Shown here piece after piece: positions 33,836 to 45,409 of a stretch of 64,000 nucleotides of DNA (position 1 is the first letter of the stretch; each line of letters opens with the position of its first letter). The notes below the pieces were generated by a model. It searched no databases and had not been told where the DNA came from. It worked only from the letters and a program-made list of their open reading frames with translations. A program made the position numbers and the translations under genes. This DNA is from Thysanoteuthis rhombus (Eukaryota; Mollusca; Cephalopoda; Oegopsida; Thysanoteuthidae), in the NCBI GenBank assembly GCA_963457665.1, contig OY735207.1, positions 40,553,316-40,617,315 of the forward strand, in the 5' to 3' direction.

Positions 33836-34139
33836 AGTTGAAAGAGAAAATTCCGTTATATGCCTGTGAAGATACCATCTCTATACTATTTTTTACCTTC
33901 TTTGTTTTAAGGAATGCAGTAGTCTAAGCGTTACTTGTTTATAAACAACGAATCGGTGACCATTGTAGGATCTATGAGAAAACAAAATATTTACGGCGTT
34001 GCCAAGATACCTGTTTATAAAAAGGATTTTTACATTTGCAGGTGTCTGCTCGAAATAAATCGAAATCACTGCACGAAACATTTACGAAGATTTCCACGTC
34101 TAGGTTATGGGGTAAAAAATGAGTATCCAACCATACATC

Positions 34140-34140
<1 letters not shown>

Positions 34141-34201
<61 letters not shown>

Positions 34202-34202
34202 A
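34141..34202. repeat. (AT)n-(GT)n compound microsatellite
   Basis: (AT)n from 34,141 to 34,179 passes directly into (GT)n ending at 34,201. Confidence 0.97.
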
Positions 34203-34391
34203 GTTTGTAATGAATGTTTTGTCCCGTTTTTTCGATTCATTTTTATTCCTATATTTGCAACAAATCTAGCTATTACAGAAAAAACATACTGAACATGCCG
34301 AGAGCGATATAACTGTTCATTGCAATTTGATGACGCCAGAAAAAGTACCTAAAACGACGAAAAATGGGTCCCAAATGACCTGGCCGTAGCA

Positions 34392-34429
<38 letters not shown>

Positions 34430-34430
34430 C
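34392..34430. repeat. (AT)n-(AG)n compound microsatellite
   Basis: Short (AT)n (34,392-34,410) joined to (AG)n (34,411-34,429). Confidence 0.95.
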
Positions 34431-34595
34431 AGAGAAAGGGTCCGACAGAATTCATTATAAATTAAAGTCCATTCTGTCTGATAAGATACGTCCATTTCGT
34501 AATACCTAACTGTCTGGTTGAAAGAGACGAATAGATCGAGAATCAACGAGATGTGAATTTGGTTTGAAAGTGGTTATGTGGGCTTTTGCATTGCC

Positions 34596-34684
34596 GTCGA
34601 CTGCTTAGCGCAATGGTAAGAGCATCAATACGTTGAAGCGCGTACCGTATCGGCGGCAGGTTCAGTTCCTGCAGCGGTCCGATT
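34596..34684 (+). repeat. tRNA-like sequence (SINE head or tRNA pseudogene)
   Basis: GCTTAGCGCAATGGTAAGAGC is a good D-arm/A box, and GCAGG-TTCAGTT-CCTGC is a perfect 5-bp T stem with a 7-nt loop matching the B box. The acceptor ends pair only partly, and the spacer between the arms does not give a normal anticodon stem. Of all the tRNA-like sequences here it keeps the best T arm and D arm together. A recently derived SINE head is likely. Confidence 0.6.
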
Positions 34685-34854
34685 TTGTTTAATTCTATTT
34701 ACGTTGTCTAGCGCGAGTGATATATTAACCGTATGACGACGGGGAGATCATTTCTATAAAATATAACGCAATTTATTATTTTTAAATATATTTATCAATA
34801 CATATGTGTGCGTCTACGTACACGGATGTTCTTGAAACAAAGATGCATATCATG

Positions 34855-35360
34855 TATACTGGGTGAGATAATGGAAAGTCTATAGCCACACTAAAGAGAT
34901 GTAATAAATCGAAACACAATACTTCATGCTCCTCTATTCAGGGTTGAGCACTCTTTAAGTGAGATAACTCATCCATTGTAAGCTTATGCAATACTCTTCC
35001 ATAGGAATAGAACACTCTGGTGGATGAGGAATTTCTTTGTAAATAGCTTTATCGCTTAAATTCAGCCTTACTAACTGTCCATTTCCGTAGTCCAGATGTA
35101 GAGTATTGGCCTCCGGGTCTAAAATGAAGGTCTCAATTCTGCTTCGCGGTACTGGATTGGATATGGAAAGTCTGTAGCCACAGTGAAGAGATGTAATACA
35201 TCGAAACATAGCCCCTGTTGAAGGCATGGGGATGGGATCCTGAATCTTTGACGGGGTAAGAAGGTACTGCCTGGGAAACAAGTCCTGAAGAATCAGTCTT
35301 TCCTTAGGGTTCGCTGCCACGAATAATGAATGTATATTTTCTTGTTGCTGCAACAAGCTT
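34855..35360 (-). repeat. Dispersed repeat, family E, retaining an open frame (copy 1)
   Basis: The minus strand has a 133-codon frame (35,356 to 34,955) containing RSRIETFILDPEAN, LDYGNGQLVRLNLSD and EIPHPPECSIPMEEY. A plus-strand frame at 49,878-50,066 encodes the same segment, with about 36 of 59 residues identical by eye. A second partial unit lies just beyond the frame: the block at 34,865-34,910 (AAAGTCTATAGCCACACTAA) repeats 35,165-35,210 (AAAGTCTGTAGCCACAGTGA) at an offset of about 298 bp. I do not recognise the protein. It may be a fragment of a transposon ORF or an exapted exon that was duplicated, and no start signal or splice sites are convincing. Confidence 0.55.
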
Positions 35361-35670
35361 CTAAAATACAGAAACTAACGAACAGACCAATTCGATTGGT
35401 AAAAGAATGGGACCAACGACATGGAATAGAAAATAGAAACATTTCAATGCTGCCTTTGCTCTGAATCGAACCGTTATAGCGAATTCGGCGGAAAGATTCT
35501 TGATTTTTTATGTAATATCTATAGCTACTACGTCTATGTATTTGAATACATTTGAGTGGTCCAGCCAAATTCAATCATTGGATTTTTTGAATGGAAGTAT
35601 TGGAAATGCGAGCAGCCGCTTATTCACGTATTTGTTACATAGTTATTTTAGATCAGAATGTAGACATGTC
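35361..35670. other. Unassigned sequence upstream of the family E frame
   Basis: A 93-codon minus frame (35,293-35,574) overlaps and extends beyond the repeat without recognisable motifs. Confidence 0.4.
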
Positions 35671-35675
35671 AGATG

Positions 35676-35960
35676 TACACACACACATTCAGAAACACAT
35701 GCCGATACACACACACACACACATACATTTATATGTGTGTGCATGTGTGTGTATATGTGTGTGTGTGTGTGTAAAGAGGTTAGATCAGACAGACCATGAT
35801 AAGTAGATTTGGATGCACATAGATGAATATATAGGGCTCTGTATGTGCGTGCGAGAGAGAGAGAGAGAAAGAAAGGGAGCGAGAGAAGGGGGGGAAAGAC
35901 AAAAATAGAGAAAAAGAGACACACACGCACATATACAGCGAGAGAGAGAGAGAGAATATG
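35676..35960. repeat. (CA)n, (GT)n and (GA)n arrays
   Basis: (CA)n at 35,676-35,728 with interruptions, (GT)n at 35,735-35,772, then imperfect (GA)n from 35,851 to 35,955. All the frames of 70-108 codons here are translations of these arrays. Confidence 0.95.
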
Positions 35961-36183
35961 AGAGTACAAAGGAGAGGGAATAAAGTGTTACGATCATTTA
36001 CCTTCGCCAGCATCCGTTTCAAGCCAGACTCTTCTTCCACCCACAGACATTCCAACAAATCTCGTGATCGTCAGTCCGGCCTAAATACAATTGTCACTCT
36101 CCATCGCACCCCTCTATGGTGATTACACCTCCTCATCAGCATTTGTATTATTTTCTTTTTTTGTACATAATTTTGATACGTTG

Positions 36184-36187
<4 letters not shown>

Positions 36188-36254
<67 letters not shown>

Positions 36255-36362
36255 TGTGTGTGTGCGAGTGTATGTGCACGTGTAAGTTATGTGTTTATAT
36301 ATATTTGTATATGTATATATATATATGTGTGTGTGTGTGTTTGTATATATATATATGTGTCT
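36188..36362. repeat. (AT)n-(GT)n compound array
   Basis: (AT)n at 36,188-36,251, then degenerate GT/TATA repeats to about 36,362. Confidence 0.96.
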
Positions 36363-37320
36363 GTATGTATTGTAAACCTTTTCAATGGGCGCAGATATTA
36401 CACTCTGATCATAGGCAAAAGTGTTGAGGAGCGCAGACACGTGTATCCTAGTCGAGGTACCAATTTATCAAATAATTCAATCATTTTTTATGGGCTCTAT
36501 GCTATTTTTGATTATGATGAGAATGAATGGACACTTCGGTCAGTCACCCGTCTAAAACTGCAAAAACACCAACAAAGTCCTACGATCCGGGGATCTTGGT
36601 ACCATCATCCCATTTTAAAGAGTCATGGTGAATAGGTCTTTGGTTCAAAGGATAGTGATAATATCGTGTACGCCGCATCCCACGATAAAATTTCATTGTG
36701 TATACCTTCTACACACCCTATCATTCATCAACTCCTACGGCTAAACTGGAAACCGCTACCCGAGTCCTGTATGTCGGCTGCTCAGGGATAAGTTGTCGCT
36801 TGATGTTCCACACGTGGTATGCTCTCTTGAATCATCGTTCGCAGATCCAATCTTCATCATATGTGTTTCGGATTCAGGTTAATTGAGACCCAATGGGAAT
36901 AGGAACGTTCGGCTCTATAAGTTGGCTACGCCGCTTAATCATCTTAAAACAGCCTAGAAATGCGCGTATTCAGTTTTAGCACAAAGTTTTACGAGGATAG
37001 GCTAAAAGGTGTGGTTAGAAAAATCATAAAAACCTCTTTTAAACATAAATATTAATATGCGAATCTTTGGTAACAAAAGTAAGTCTGAAAAGACAAAAAT
37101 GATGGGGCATGGCTTTCCATTAAGATTCTGGTGAAACAGGCTTTATTGTCTTCGAAGCATTAGCAAGTGCATTGTTCAGATGGGAAAATTCCTCGGTACA
37201 GCTTACCTACCCGTTTTATCAACAACGTAATTCTTAATTTTTTGTAAAATTCTCTATAATAAGCCCCTATGATCGTCCCGAGCCACCCCAAAAAATTAAC
37301 AAGACTTATCTCTTGATAGA
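36363..37320. other. Unassigned sequence
   Basis: The plus frame 36,258-36,635 starts inside the microsatellite. Its unique part ([19 protein letters not shown]) is unrecognised. Nothing else is supported. Confidence 0.45.
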
Positions 37321-37421
37321 TTTGTGCGTGCATGTCTCTGTGCGTGTGTGTCTGTTTGAGTGCAATTGTGTGCATGTGTGTATATGTGTGTGTATGTGTG
37401 TGTGTGTGTGTGTGTGTGTAA
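37321..37421. repeat. Imperfect (GT)n microsatellite
   Basis: GT-rich with TG(C/T)G interruptions, purest at 37,398-37,420. Confidence 0.94.
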
Positions 37422-37840
37422 ATAGGTAGATTTATGAATATTTACAAATGCTGACTACCAAACAATTGTCGTTTCACCATGTTTCTTCTTCTGATATACT
37501 GAAAAAAAGAGAAGGAGAAACAGATCAAAAGAGACGGTTTGAGTGGCGCTTGCTCTTTTTCCGACTGCACCACCGAGTCTTCAGTCACGTGTTCTCGAAT
37601 TTTGTTCCTAAATTTTTTTCATTCCTTTCCGTCCTCCCTACCAACCAGCCTCCCTTCTCAGCTCTCAGTTTTTTTTTTAACAGACACTAGACAGAACATT
37701 TCTGCAGCATTTAGATGTTGGGCGTTTCTCGAAAACCACGTGTTTGGCACAGAGTTCAACGCCAAGGAAATGAAAATAAATGCTTGACGGCATTTAAGGT
37801 TAACGTGAATACCTTTGAAATTTGTTATCATTCACCATTA

Positions 37841-37842
<2 letters not shown>

Positions 37843-37890
<48 letters not shown>
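37843..37890. repeat. (CT)n microsatellite
   Basis: About 24 uninterrupted CT units. A short (ATT)n follows at about 37,984-38,000. Confidence 0.97.
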
Positions 37891-37893
<3 letters not shown>

Positions 37894-38684
37894 TTTCGGC
37901 CTGCACTTTACGTTGATATCATTCATTCCGCCAATCACCGTCATCAATATCAGTATCAACTAAGTTATATATCATTAAAATATATTATTATTATTATTAT
38001 CATTATCATTGGTGGTATTATTGTTAAAAAGCAAAAGAGCTTCCGTATGTTTATTTCTTGTTCTGTTTGTCTCTTCTGAGTTATTATCATTATCGTTATT
38101 ATTTAATGTATTTGTGCGTTCACAACCGATGTCTACTTTTTGTCACTACAGATTGAATGACAGTAAGTCTACACAATTCTTCAGCACTCTCCTCATTATT
38201 TTCACAGAACCAAATAACACCGTTTTCTGCACATTTTCAGATATTTCTCAATATCCGATCCCCCTAGTCCTAGTGTTCTAGACATGATTTCAAATGATCT
38301 TAATGTTATGGGCATCATAATGGCCTCCATTTTCCTCAGTTCCTTCAACACGCAGATGAGTTCGTGGCATTGTTTTTTTATCGTTCGATTTGGCAGAGTT
38401 ACTTTGCTTTGTTAATAAGGAGCAAATCTAATCTTGTTTGGATTGGGTGGTCAATCTAGATCTCAGAGACTCTTTTTTTATTTTATATCCTATGGTCGAG
38501 TCAGGGTCAGTTTCACTATCCTTTAGTGTATTACTGTCCCTACTGTCTTGCCCGATGATGATATTCCCTTTGAGTCCGATTTCCGCATTCATTTATGATT
38601 TGGTCTACAGCCTCCTCTCTTTCTTCACAACAGCAACATTTTTTGTTCCGCAAAATTGGTTTTCATTACAATTATTATCAGAAA

Positions 38685-38880
38685 TCTTTAACCGAAATTG
38701 TCACCAAAACTGTCAACATAGTTTGCTCCGTTTTTCAAGCTGGATTGTCCGTCTGTCTAGCTGACTGGCTGGCTATGTCTGTATCATACGTACGGCACTA
38801 ACAGAGCTGAACTTTGAACCTTTGCTCCTAATCATGTCTTCTTGGGGGGGGGTCCCTAAAATTGGCATTCAAGAGGGGGT
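38685..38880. repeat. Dispersed repeat, family D (copy 2)
   Basis: CCAAAACTGTCAACATAG (38,704), TTTTTCAAGCTGGATTGTCC and CTGGCTGGCTATGT match the copies at 25.25 and 61.06 kb. The region 37,900-38,680 before it holds only unrecognised frames of up to 108 codons. Confidence 0.7.
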
Positions 38881-38962
38881 CCAGTTTGCAATCTAGATCT
38901 ATCCTGAATTGGCTCCTTAGTTTAGGTCCAGAAGCATTGATGCTTAATTTTTGGAAATTCGG

Positions 38963-38963
38963 A

Positions 38964-39012
<49 letters not shown>

Positions 39013-39480
39013 TGTCTTTTAACATCGGTCGTTGAACATAGAACTTCCCCAGGATTCGCGATATTTCTCTATCGTTGATGTTGCGGAGCCAGTGCTTTCT
39101 GAATTTGTCAAGCATGTCTCTTCAGCTAGTACTCTGCCGGCCTCGATTGCGCACGTGATCTCTGGGGATCAATGTCGTGATTCATGATATTCAGCAGTTG
39201 TCTGCCATTCGTGAAACTTGTCTGACCTATTGTCATTTGAGATTTTTAATGGATTCTATAATGTCTCAGACTGTTTTCTCCCAGATATATTGTGCTGTCT
39301 CATGATCTCTCCATGTGAGATTGAGCATAATTCTTTCATGTGTATGTTACATGATTCTCAGTTTGCCAGTCCGTCTCTTGGTTAGGTTCTGTGTTTCTGT
39401 TCCATGAGTGACTATCAGGAAGATGGATTAGTAGACTCTTCTTTTCAAAATAATGGAATCTTCTTGTCTTTTTTTATCCT
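38963..39480 (-). mobile_element. RTE-type LINE, 3' end with (CAT)n tail
   Basis: The (CAT)n array at 38,963-39,012 is the tail. The minus strand then encodes degraded forms of the family segments up to KDKKIPLF, equivalent to the KKIPVILKRRVY segment in the 44-kb copy. Further left-end sequence up to about 39,850 may belong to the same copy: a NINNQRFSDATL stretch on the minus strand resembles the reverse transcriptase box INN-RFADDT with the second catalytic Asp lost. That extension is uncertain. Confidence 0.8.
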
Positions 39481-39980
39481 ATGTCCACCTAAGTAATGGC
39501 CCTATATTAATCCCTTTAATCTAATTCCTGCTATTTAGTTTGGTTTCTATTTTTTTTTAAATCTTTGTCCTCATTTTTATCTTATTCATAATTTCTCTTG
39601 GTTTTATAGAGTCGCATCCGAGAACCTCTGGTTGTTTATATTGGTCTGGTGTGGTTAATGTCAAATAGTATTGTCGTCCGGTAAGTCTATTCCTTCCATT
39701 TCCATAAGCCTACCTCTGTGCATTACCAATAGTAAGCGTTTTCCTATTCAAGATTCTATTTCAATGCCATTGATATAATTTTCAACATTTCTTCCTATTT
39801 TTCGTCTTTTTCTTCTTGTCCTTCGCATCATTATTGATGATATCATTTTAGTTAGCACTCTCCTACCAGACTCTTATTCTTCTGTTCCTGTGCTCCAATT
39901 ATTATGTTTCATGGCTTCTTCAGTTCCCGTGGTCTCGTCGTAAAGAAATGACAGGCCGTTCACAACAAATGATTGGCTCC
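39481..39980. other. Possible degraded LINE sequence between two RTE ends
   Basis: On the minus strand the order of a VLTKMISSIM-like and NINNQRFSDATL-like segment suggests RT palm remnants. I could not align it further, so it is not called as an element. Confidence 0.35.
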
Positions 39981-39984
39981 CAAA

Positions 39985-40341
39985 TTAAGAACCATGCCAG
40001 GCGCACAAGAAAGGATCATTATTGGCATTATATCACTTTATATTAGAGAACTAACTGGAGACAGATATATCATGAAGACCATTTGAAAACTCAAATGGCA
40101 ATGGGCTGGTCATGTTGTAAGAATAACAGTTATCAATGGGCATCACAGTTCGCAACGTAGATCTCCAGAGATCATACACGAAATCCTAGCTGTCTGAACA
40201 TAAAATGGCCTAACGGTTTAGACTGGTCCGGAAGTTATTGGCACTGCGACGCCTACGATAGAAATCTGGCAGTTCTTGGGAAATGTCCAACGACGGATGT
40301 TAAAGCTGCTGCTGCCGATGATGATGATGATGATGATGATC
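39985..40341 (+). mobile_element. RTE-type LINE, 3' end with (ATG)n tail
   Basis: Plus strand: LRTMPGAQERIIIG-like, then KLKWQWAGHVVRI-like, then the DAYDR segment and TGTCCAACGACGGATGTTAA with a (GCT)n to (GATG)n tail ending at 40,340. It and the minus copy at 38.96-39.48 kb point away from each other. Confidence 0.85.
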
Positions 40342-40439
40342 CTATCGAATGTAAAAATGTCCTGAGTGTTGCAATAAGAGAGAGGAATCAGTACAGCATT
40401 TTATAATGTTTAAATATGAGTGAGCGAAATTTAAATAAG

Positions 40440-40515
40440 ACAATAATACATTCAACAGTGAACACATAAACCAGACCACATACACCAACACCCACACCCA
40501 CACACAGAGGCATAC
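40440..40515. repeat. CA/CCCACA-rich short array
   Basis: Degenerate CACCCACACCCACACAC. It precedes the polypurine tract. Confidence 0.8.
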
Positions 40516-40739
40516 ATAGAGAAGAAAAGAAGTAGAAAAAATAAAAATAAACGGATATACTCCAAAGCTCCGAGAGAAAGCATCTCAGAAAATGAAATTG
40601 GGGAAGATCCAAAAGCAACATGGGATTCAAAGAGAGAAGGGTGATAATTGAAGCATTTGAGACTGTCAGACGAATAGCAGGGAAAGTACTCAACATTCAG
40701 ACTGACTGGCTCCAGTTGACTGAAGGAAAACTTTAGCGA

Positions 40740-40800
40740 AAAGAAAATATGAATAAAGGGATATGAATAATGGAAAAAGAGCAACTTGAAGAAAGAAAAA

Positions 40801-40836
<36 letters not shown>

Positions 40837-41465
40837 AAAGAAGAAAAAAGAGTGAAAGAAATGATGCAGGGAAGAGGCACAACAGAAAGGAGAAAATAAA
40901 CGAAGAACAAAAAAAAGGAAGAAAGAAAGAAGTTCGATGAGAAGGAAAAAGAAAGAAAAGAAAGAGGAGAAAAAACAAAAAGAGAGAAAACAATCGGAAA
41001 AAAAATGCAGGGAAAGAGTATTGTTGAAAGATAAAAAGAAAAAACTATAGAATGGAAGAAAAAAGAATGCAGAAAAGAAGTTCAATGGAAAGAAAGAAAG
41101 ACAAAGAAGAGAAAGAGAGGAAGGGAGCGGAAAGAACAATTTAGCGGTACTGTGCGAAGAAATAATGAATGATAGAAAGAAGGAAAGAAGGGATGTGGGG
41201 AAAATGGTTGATGCAAAGAAACAAAGACTGAAAAGAAAAGGAGAGAAAAAGAATGGGAGACAGAATGCAAGAAAAAGTACAGTAGATAGGAAGAAACAAA
41301 GGAAGAACAATGGAAAGAAAGAAAGAAGGTGAAAAAGTACGATTTGAAGAATAAAAGGAAGAATATGAAAGAAACATGGATGAATTCATTTGAAAGTAGA
41401 AGAGAAAGCGCATTGGTATCAAAATGGCGAAAATGTAAATAAGAACAATAAAGGCTCAAAAAAGA
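40740..41465. repeat. Polypurine tract (plus strand), ~720 bp
   Basis: Dominated by GAAA, AAGA and GGAA words, with a pure (GAAA)n at about 40,800-40,837. The Phe/Ser/Leu-rich minus frames (up to 206 codons) are translations of this bias. Such mirror-rich purine strands can form triplex DNA. Confidence 0.93.
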
Positions 41466-42345
41466 ATTCCAGCTCTAAAAGACAAAATTTGAAGAGATTG
41501 GTTGACTGAATAAAAAGAAGGAATAAGGAGAACCTAATACAATAAATTTAGTTTTTGTCTCTTTCAATTCCTGGAGGTAAAACTAATAATGAAATGTTCG
41601 AGTCATCTGATCTTACTGTAAATGGATCCGACATATGAACAATTGATATTTGAATACCAGGTTGTCACTTTCTTGAACGATCATCCGATCTTTTCTATCT
41701 TAAAGCTAGTATCAATTGAGACAGTCAGTTGTTTACCACAAGGAGGTCGAACTTTTCTACAATGATCTTGCCGAACTTCACGTATATAGTGAGAATTTGA
41801 GATAGAAAGACATAGAGAGACGTGTAGGTAGATCGATAGATCGACAGACGGGCATGCAGATAGAGAGATGAACGGACAAACAGACATGCAGTAGGGAGTC
41901 AAGCAGACAATCATGTACGTAAACTTACAATAGTAACGAGTTAAATCAACCCTTGATTGCTAGAGCTTGTACACAGTACGAACTGAAATCAGAACAAAAA
42001 CTTGTGGAGCAACCGGCTGTTTATGTACTGCAATAATAATCGTTTGGTTAAAAGTGGTTCGGAAGGCAAAAAATTAATCACTCGATGATGCATCTCGGGG
42101 AGGAAGTCAGGCAAGTATTGATGATAATAACAGAAGACTTGCGTTGAATCTGATCCGCTTCAAACGTTTCAGATGGCAACTTTATTGACACAGGGATCGC
42201 ATCAGAAAGAGATACACATTAAGGAAATTCTATGAAATTAGCCAATAAAACAAAAGAAAAACATCACACGATCTTGTTGATTACCTGATACGCGCGTGTG
42301 AGTGTGTGTTTGAGATAGACTGAGAGATAAATGTATATGTAAGAT
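41466..42345. other. Unassigned sequence
   Basis: A GATA/GACA-type patch at 41,800-41,885 causes the minus frame at 41,681-41,914. No element or gene recognised. Confidence 0.5.
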
Positions 42346-42349
42346 AAAT

Positions 42350-42910
42350 ATATATCAAGGTTTTGGCACTTGTGAAATCAGAATAGGGCATAAAGGTAGA
42401 TCTTCCGATGACAAGGTCATTTGTAATATGGGGTTGACCTTTGAGTTCAATTAGGTTCAGCAGAGGTCGTTCCTAACTAATTATCAGAGTTGTAGGCCAC
42501 AATTTTGCTCTTGTAATTGAGATTTGGCATAGGAATAAATATTTCCTTGGTCATAGGTAATGCAATATTGACCTCAGAAATAATTTTAGTCATTTCTAGC
42601 CAATTTTTCAAGTTGTTAGTTACAAAACTTTGGCATCAAGGCAGATTCTTTCACGGTCAAAGTAATTAGAAATGATTCGAGGCCACCATATGTTGTTTCT
42701 TATCATTTGTAGCGAAGTTGTTATTCACAATGTTGCATCATTTTTACACGGCAGAATCTATAGGCAATATGATGATGATGCTGGAGGTCACAAGAGGTCA
42801 GGGGGTCATTTCTGTAAATTATCACAGGGCAAAAGAACAATCTCCCCAAATAGCTACACTTTGCCTTTCTCTATGCTCTTCACATTGACCACTCAATATC
42901 GGTGGTACTA
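42350..42910. repeat. Degenerate tandem array, ~105-125 bp units
   Basis: The words GTTGTAGGCCACAATTTT (42,489), GTTGTTAGTTACAAAACTTT (42,612) and GTTGTTATTCACAATGTTG (42,717) mark three successive units. Each is preceded by a TTGACCT or AGGTCA word and followed by a GGCA-A block. The style recalls the array at 27 kb but the unit differs. Confidence 0.65.
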
Positions 42911-43254
42911 AGATTGACTCCCCAATCAAACTTTTTATACTGGTATCCAATGGGAGAAACACCTATGTTGTGTATCCAGAAGCCTCGTTAACGTAAGTGA
43001 CAACATTACTTTTTTTCTTTTTGTGAATCAGAATATTTCTTCCGTTACTGATACTTGTCCATGTGTACATAGTGTGTTTAATCGTTTTGCTTTTTTGTTG
43101 TTGTTATTGTTTTTGCTTTTCACTTGTTGTGTTGAGTAAAGACAATTATATCAAAGAACATATTTTTTTGTTTAGTTATATTCTAAGTTATTTTCCTCCA
43201 GACAACAGCCGGTGTACTTGCTAGTATTTCATAGATACATAATGATATATCTTA

Positions 43255-43690
43255 TCAAATAGATTTATATTCATTCATTCTTGTCTGTCTTTCTGTCCAT
43301 CTACATGTAAACACAATAAATAGGTTTTCGCTGAATTTTAATGAAGGTTTGTTGAAAAGTGGTTCATGGACTACAGAAGTGATCAAATTTCGAAGCGCAT
43401 CCAGGATTTTATGAAAAATTACATCCCTCAGATCATTGTTATCTGACAACTCAATAGCTTCTAAACTTAAGAATGAATTTCAAGAAGATTTTATGGAAAG
43501 TTAGTTGATCAAGATTTTTTAATCCAAGATATTTTTTTCTTCTCGATTGAAAGGACTTTTTCATTCTTTTCGCAAATGTATGTATTCACTCATGTTTGTC
43601 CATACGATATCTCCAAAAGTTCTCAATGAATTTCGATCACATTTTGTGGGTTGAGGGAAAATTGATTCAATATTTGGGTTCTTCTTTGTT
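43255..43690 (+). repeat. Degenerate ~160-230 bp monomer family, locus 3
   Basis: Plus-oriented units of the family seen at 7.4 and 11.8 kb: GAAGTGATCAAATTTCGAAG with GCATCCAGGATTTT near 43,375-43,412, and ACGATATCTCCAAAAGTTCT with CAATGAATTTCGATCACATT at 43,604-43,643. Only one direction is present here. Confidence 0.65.
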
Positions 43691-43769
43691 TTGTTTTGTT
43701 TTGTGTTTTTTTTTTATTAATAAAGCTGATTTTTGCTATGGTGCTGGATTGGCTTGTAAGTCCAGGACT

Positions 43770-44506
43770 TTTGGTCACTTGTAGAACCTAATATTCCTTT
43801 GGAGTACACATGTAAGTATGGACCAGGTTTGAGGTTGCCTATGTGCAACAACCACATCGGGGATAAAAACACTAAGATCAAAACTCGAGGAAGTAGACCA
43901 CTACATCTACCAAGGACAACTAATCTCCATGAGACCCACAAAAGAAGAAAAAATCAAGCGAAGAATCACACTAGGATGGCACGCCTTTGGCAAAGCTAGC
44001 TCAACCTTCAAAAAAATTAAGATCCCAGTAATCCTAAAGAGAAGGGTGTATAACCAATGCATCCTCCCAGTAGTCACTTATGGAGCCGAAAAATGGAACC
44101 TAACCAAGAGACAGACCCGTAAATTGAGAACAATGCAACGTGCAACGTGCATATGGAAGAATAATGCTTGGCCTCACATGGAGAGACCACAAGACAGCAC
44201 AGTACATCCGAAAAAGTCAAGAGTCAGGGACATCATAGAATCCATTAAAAATCGCAAATGGCGATGGGCCGGCCATGTTGCAAGAATGGCAGACAACCGA
44301 TGGACATCACGATTCACGACATGGATCCCTCGAGATCACATGCACAACCGAGGCCGGGAAAATATTAGATGGAGAGACGAGCTAGACAAGTTCAGGAAGT
44401 ACTGGCTCCGCGACGCCCATGATAGAGAAGTGTGGCAAATCCTTGGGAAGGTCTATGTCCAACGACGGACGTTAAAAGACTGATGATGATGATAATGATG
44501 ATGAAC
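43770..44506 (+). pseudogene. RTE-type LINE, C-terminal reverse transcriptase region (best-preserved copy)
   Basis: A 184-codon plus frame (43,929-44,483) reads through KRRITLGWHAFGKASSTFKK, LKRRVYNQCILPVVTYGAEK, WNLTKRQTRKLRTMQRA, RWRWAGHVARMADNRWTSR, PRDHMHNRGRENIRWRDEL and RDAHDREVWQILGKVYVQRR to a natural stop, then a (GATG/ATG)n tail to 44,506. These are the thumb and C-terminal segments of RTE-clade LINE polyproteins (endonuclease plus reverse transcriptase in one ORF). Upstream, MCNNHIGDKNTKIK (about 43,840-43,880) is in another frame, with a small deletion before it rejoins at 43,885-43,930. The endonuclease and polymerase catalytic domains are absent. The duplication ATCIWKNNA near residue 75 disturbs the usual AHERIML segment. 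A 5'-truncated insertion, not functional. Confidence 0.93.
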
Positions 44507-44842
44507 TCCAGGAGTGAAACATCAAATGCTATCATGCATGATTGGCTCGTAAGCCAATATCTTCAGGTGTATACGTCTGAGGCAATGATTACTAAGTTAG
44601 TCTTGCAATTCATTGATAAGGTAGTGACTTTGATTCTTAATGAGTGCGCCTTACTTATGATCTTGTATCAGAAAAAAATTTTAGTCAGTACAAGAAAGAC
44701 TTACCGTTGATGAGTGATCAGCAAGCTAGCCCTAATATAGTGTGTTTTATTCTCACTGGTATCTCTGCACTTTTGACTTTGGTCAGACTAAGTGCACTTT
44801 TATAAATGCCTATAAATAAGTATATACATACACAGACACATT

Positions 44843-44844
<2 letters not shown>
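44507..44844. other. Unassigned flank
   Basis: Open frame continuing from the LINE tail has no recognisable content. Confidence 0.5.
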
Positions 44845-44906
<62 letters not shown>

Positions 44907-44941
44907 TATATACATACATATATATATATATATATATACAC

Positions 44942-45034
<93 letters not shown>
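44845..45034. repeat. Long (AT)n array with TACA/TGTA interruptions
   Basis: About 190 bp of near-pure AT, the longest in the window, with interruptions such as GTATAT and CATACATA. The Tyr-Ile frames on both strands are its translation. Confidence 0.97.
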
Positions 45035-45036
<2 letters not shown>

Positions 45037-45409
45037 TACGTTTCCGTTTTGGTTTTACTCTTCTGAAGCTTCTGATCTTACGACTACAGTTCATCTACTG
45101 CTGGCTTCCAAAAGTATTCCGTTACACTTTGGTGGAAACGTCTAAGACAGCTGAAACCCTGAGATCAGGTGAGAAGGTAGGAGATTTTGGATGAGGAACA
45201 AAAGATAAAACATTACATCAGAGATAAAGGGCGTCTTCCAATCACTAATTTTTCCAAGGTGAAACCAGTTTGCTCCTTAAAAGAAACTAAGCTTTACTTG
45301 ATACGGCACAGGGCCAAATGTGTGAGATGGAAAATTGATCGAAGGGTATACCAGCTTTGAGAATCGGCGTTTGAAATCATAGCATATACCTGGACCCGTC
45401 TGGCAACCA
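45035..45409. other. Unassigned sequence
   Basis: Contains CCAAAAGTATTCCGTTACAC near 45,109, reminiscent of Tc1 terminal repeats but without a partner. No gene recognised. Confidence 0.4.

Noticed and set aside
34596-34684. Functional tRNA gene
   Set aside because: T and D arms are good, but acceptor and anticodon stems do not fold normally, so it was called tRNA-like only.
38963-39012. Possible CRISPR-like or coding trinucleotide repeat
   Set aside because: It is a plain (CAT)n array and serves as the tail of an RTE copy. No spacer-repeat alternation exists anywhere in the window.
40690-41310. 206-codon minus frame with apparent multipass membrane character
   Set aside because: It comes from the polypurine tract on the plus strand, with no start context, domain or non-biased segment.
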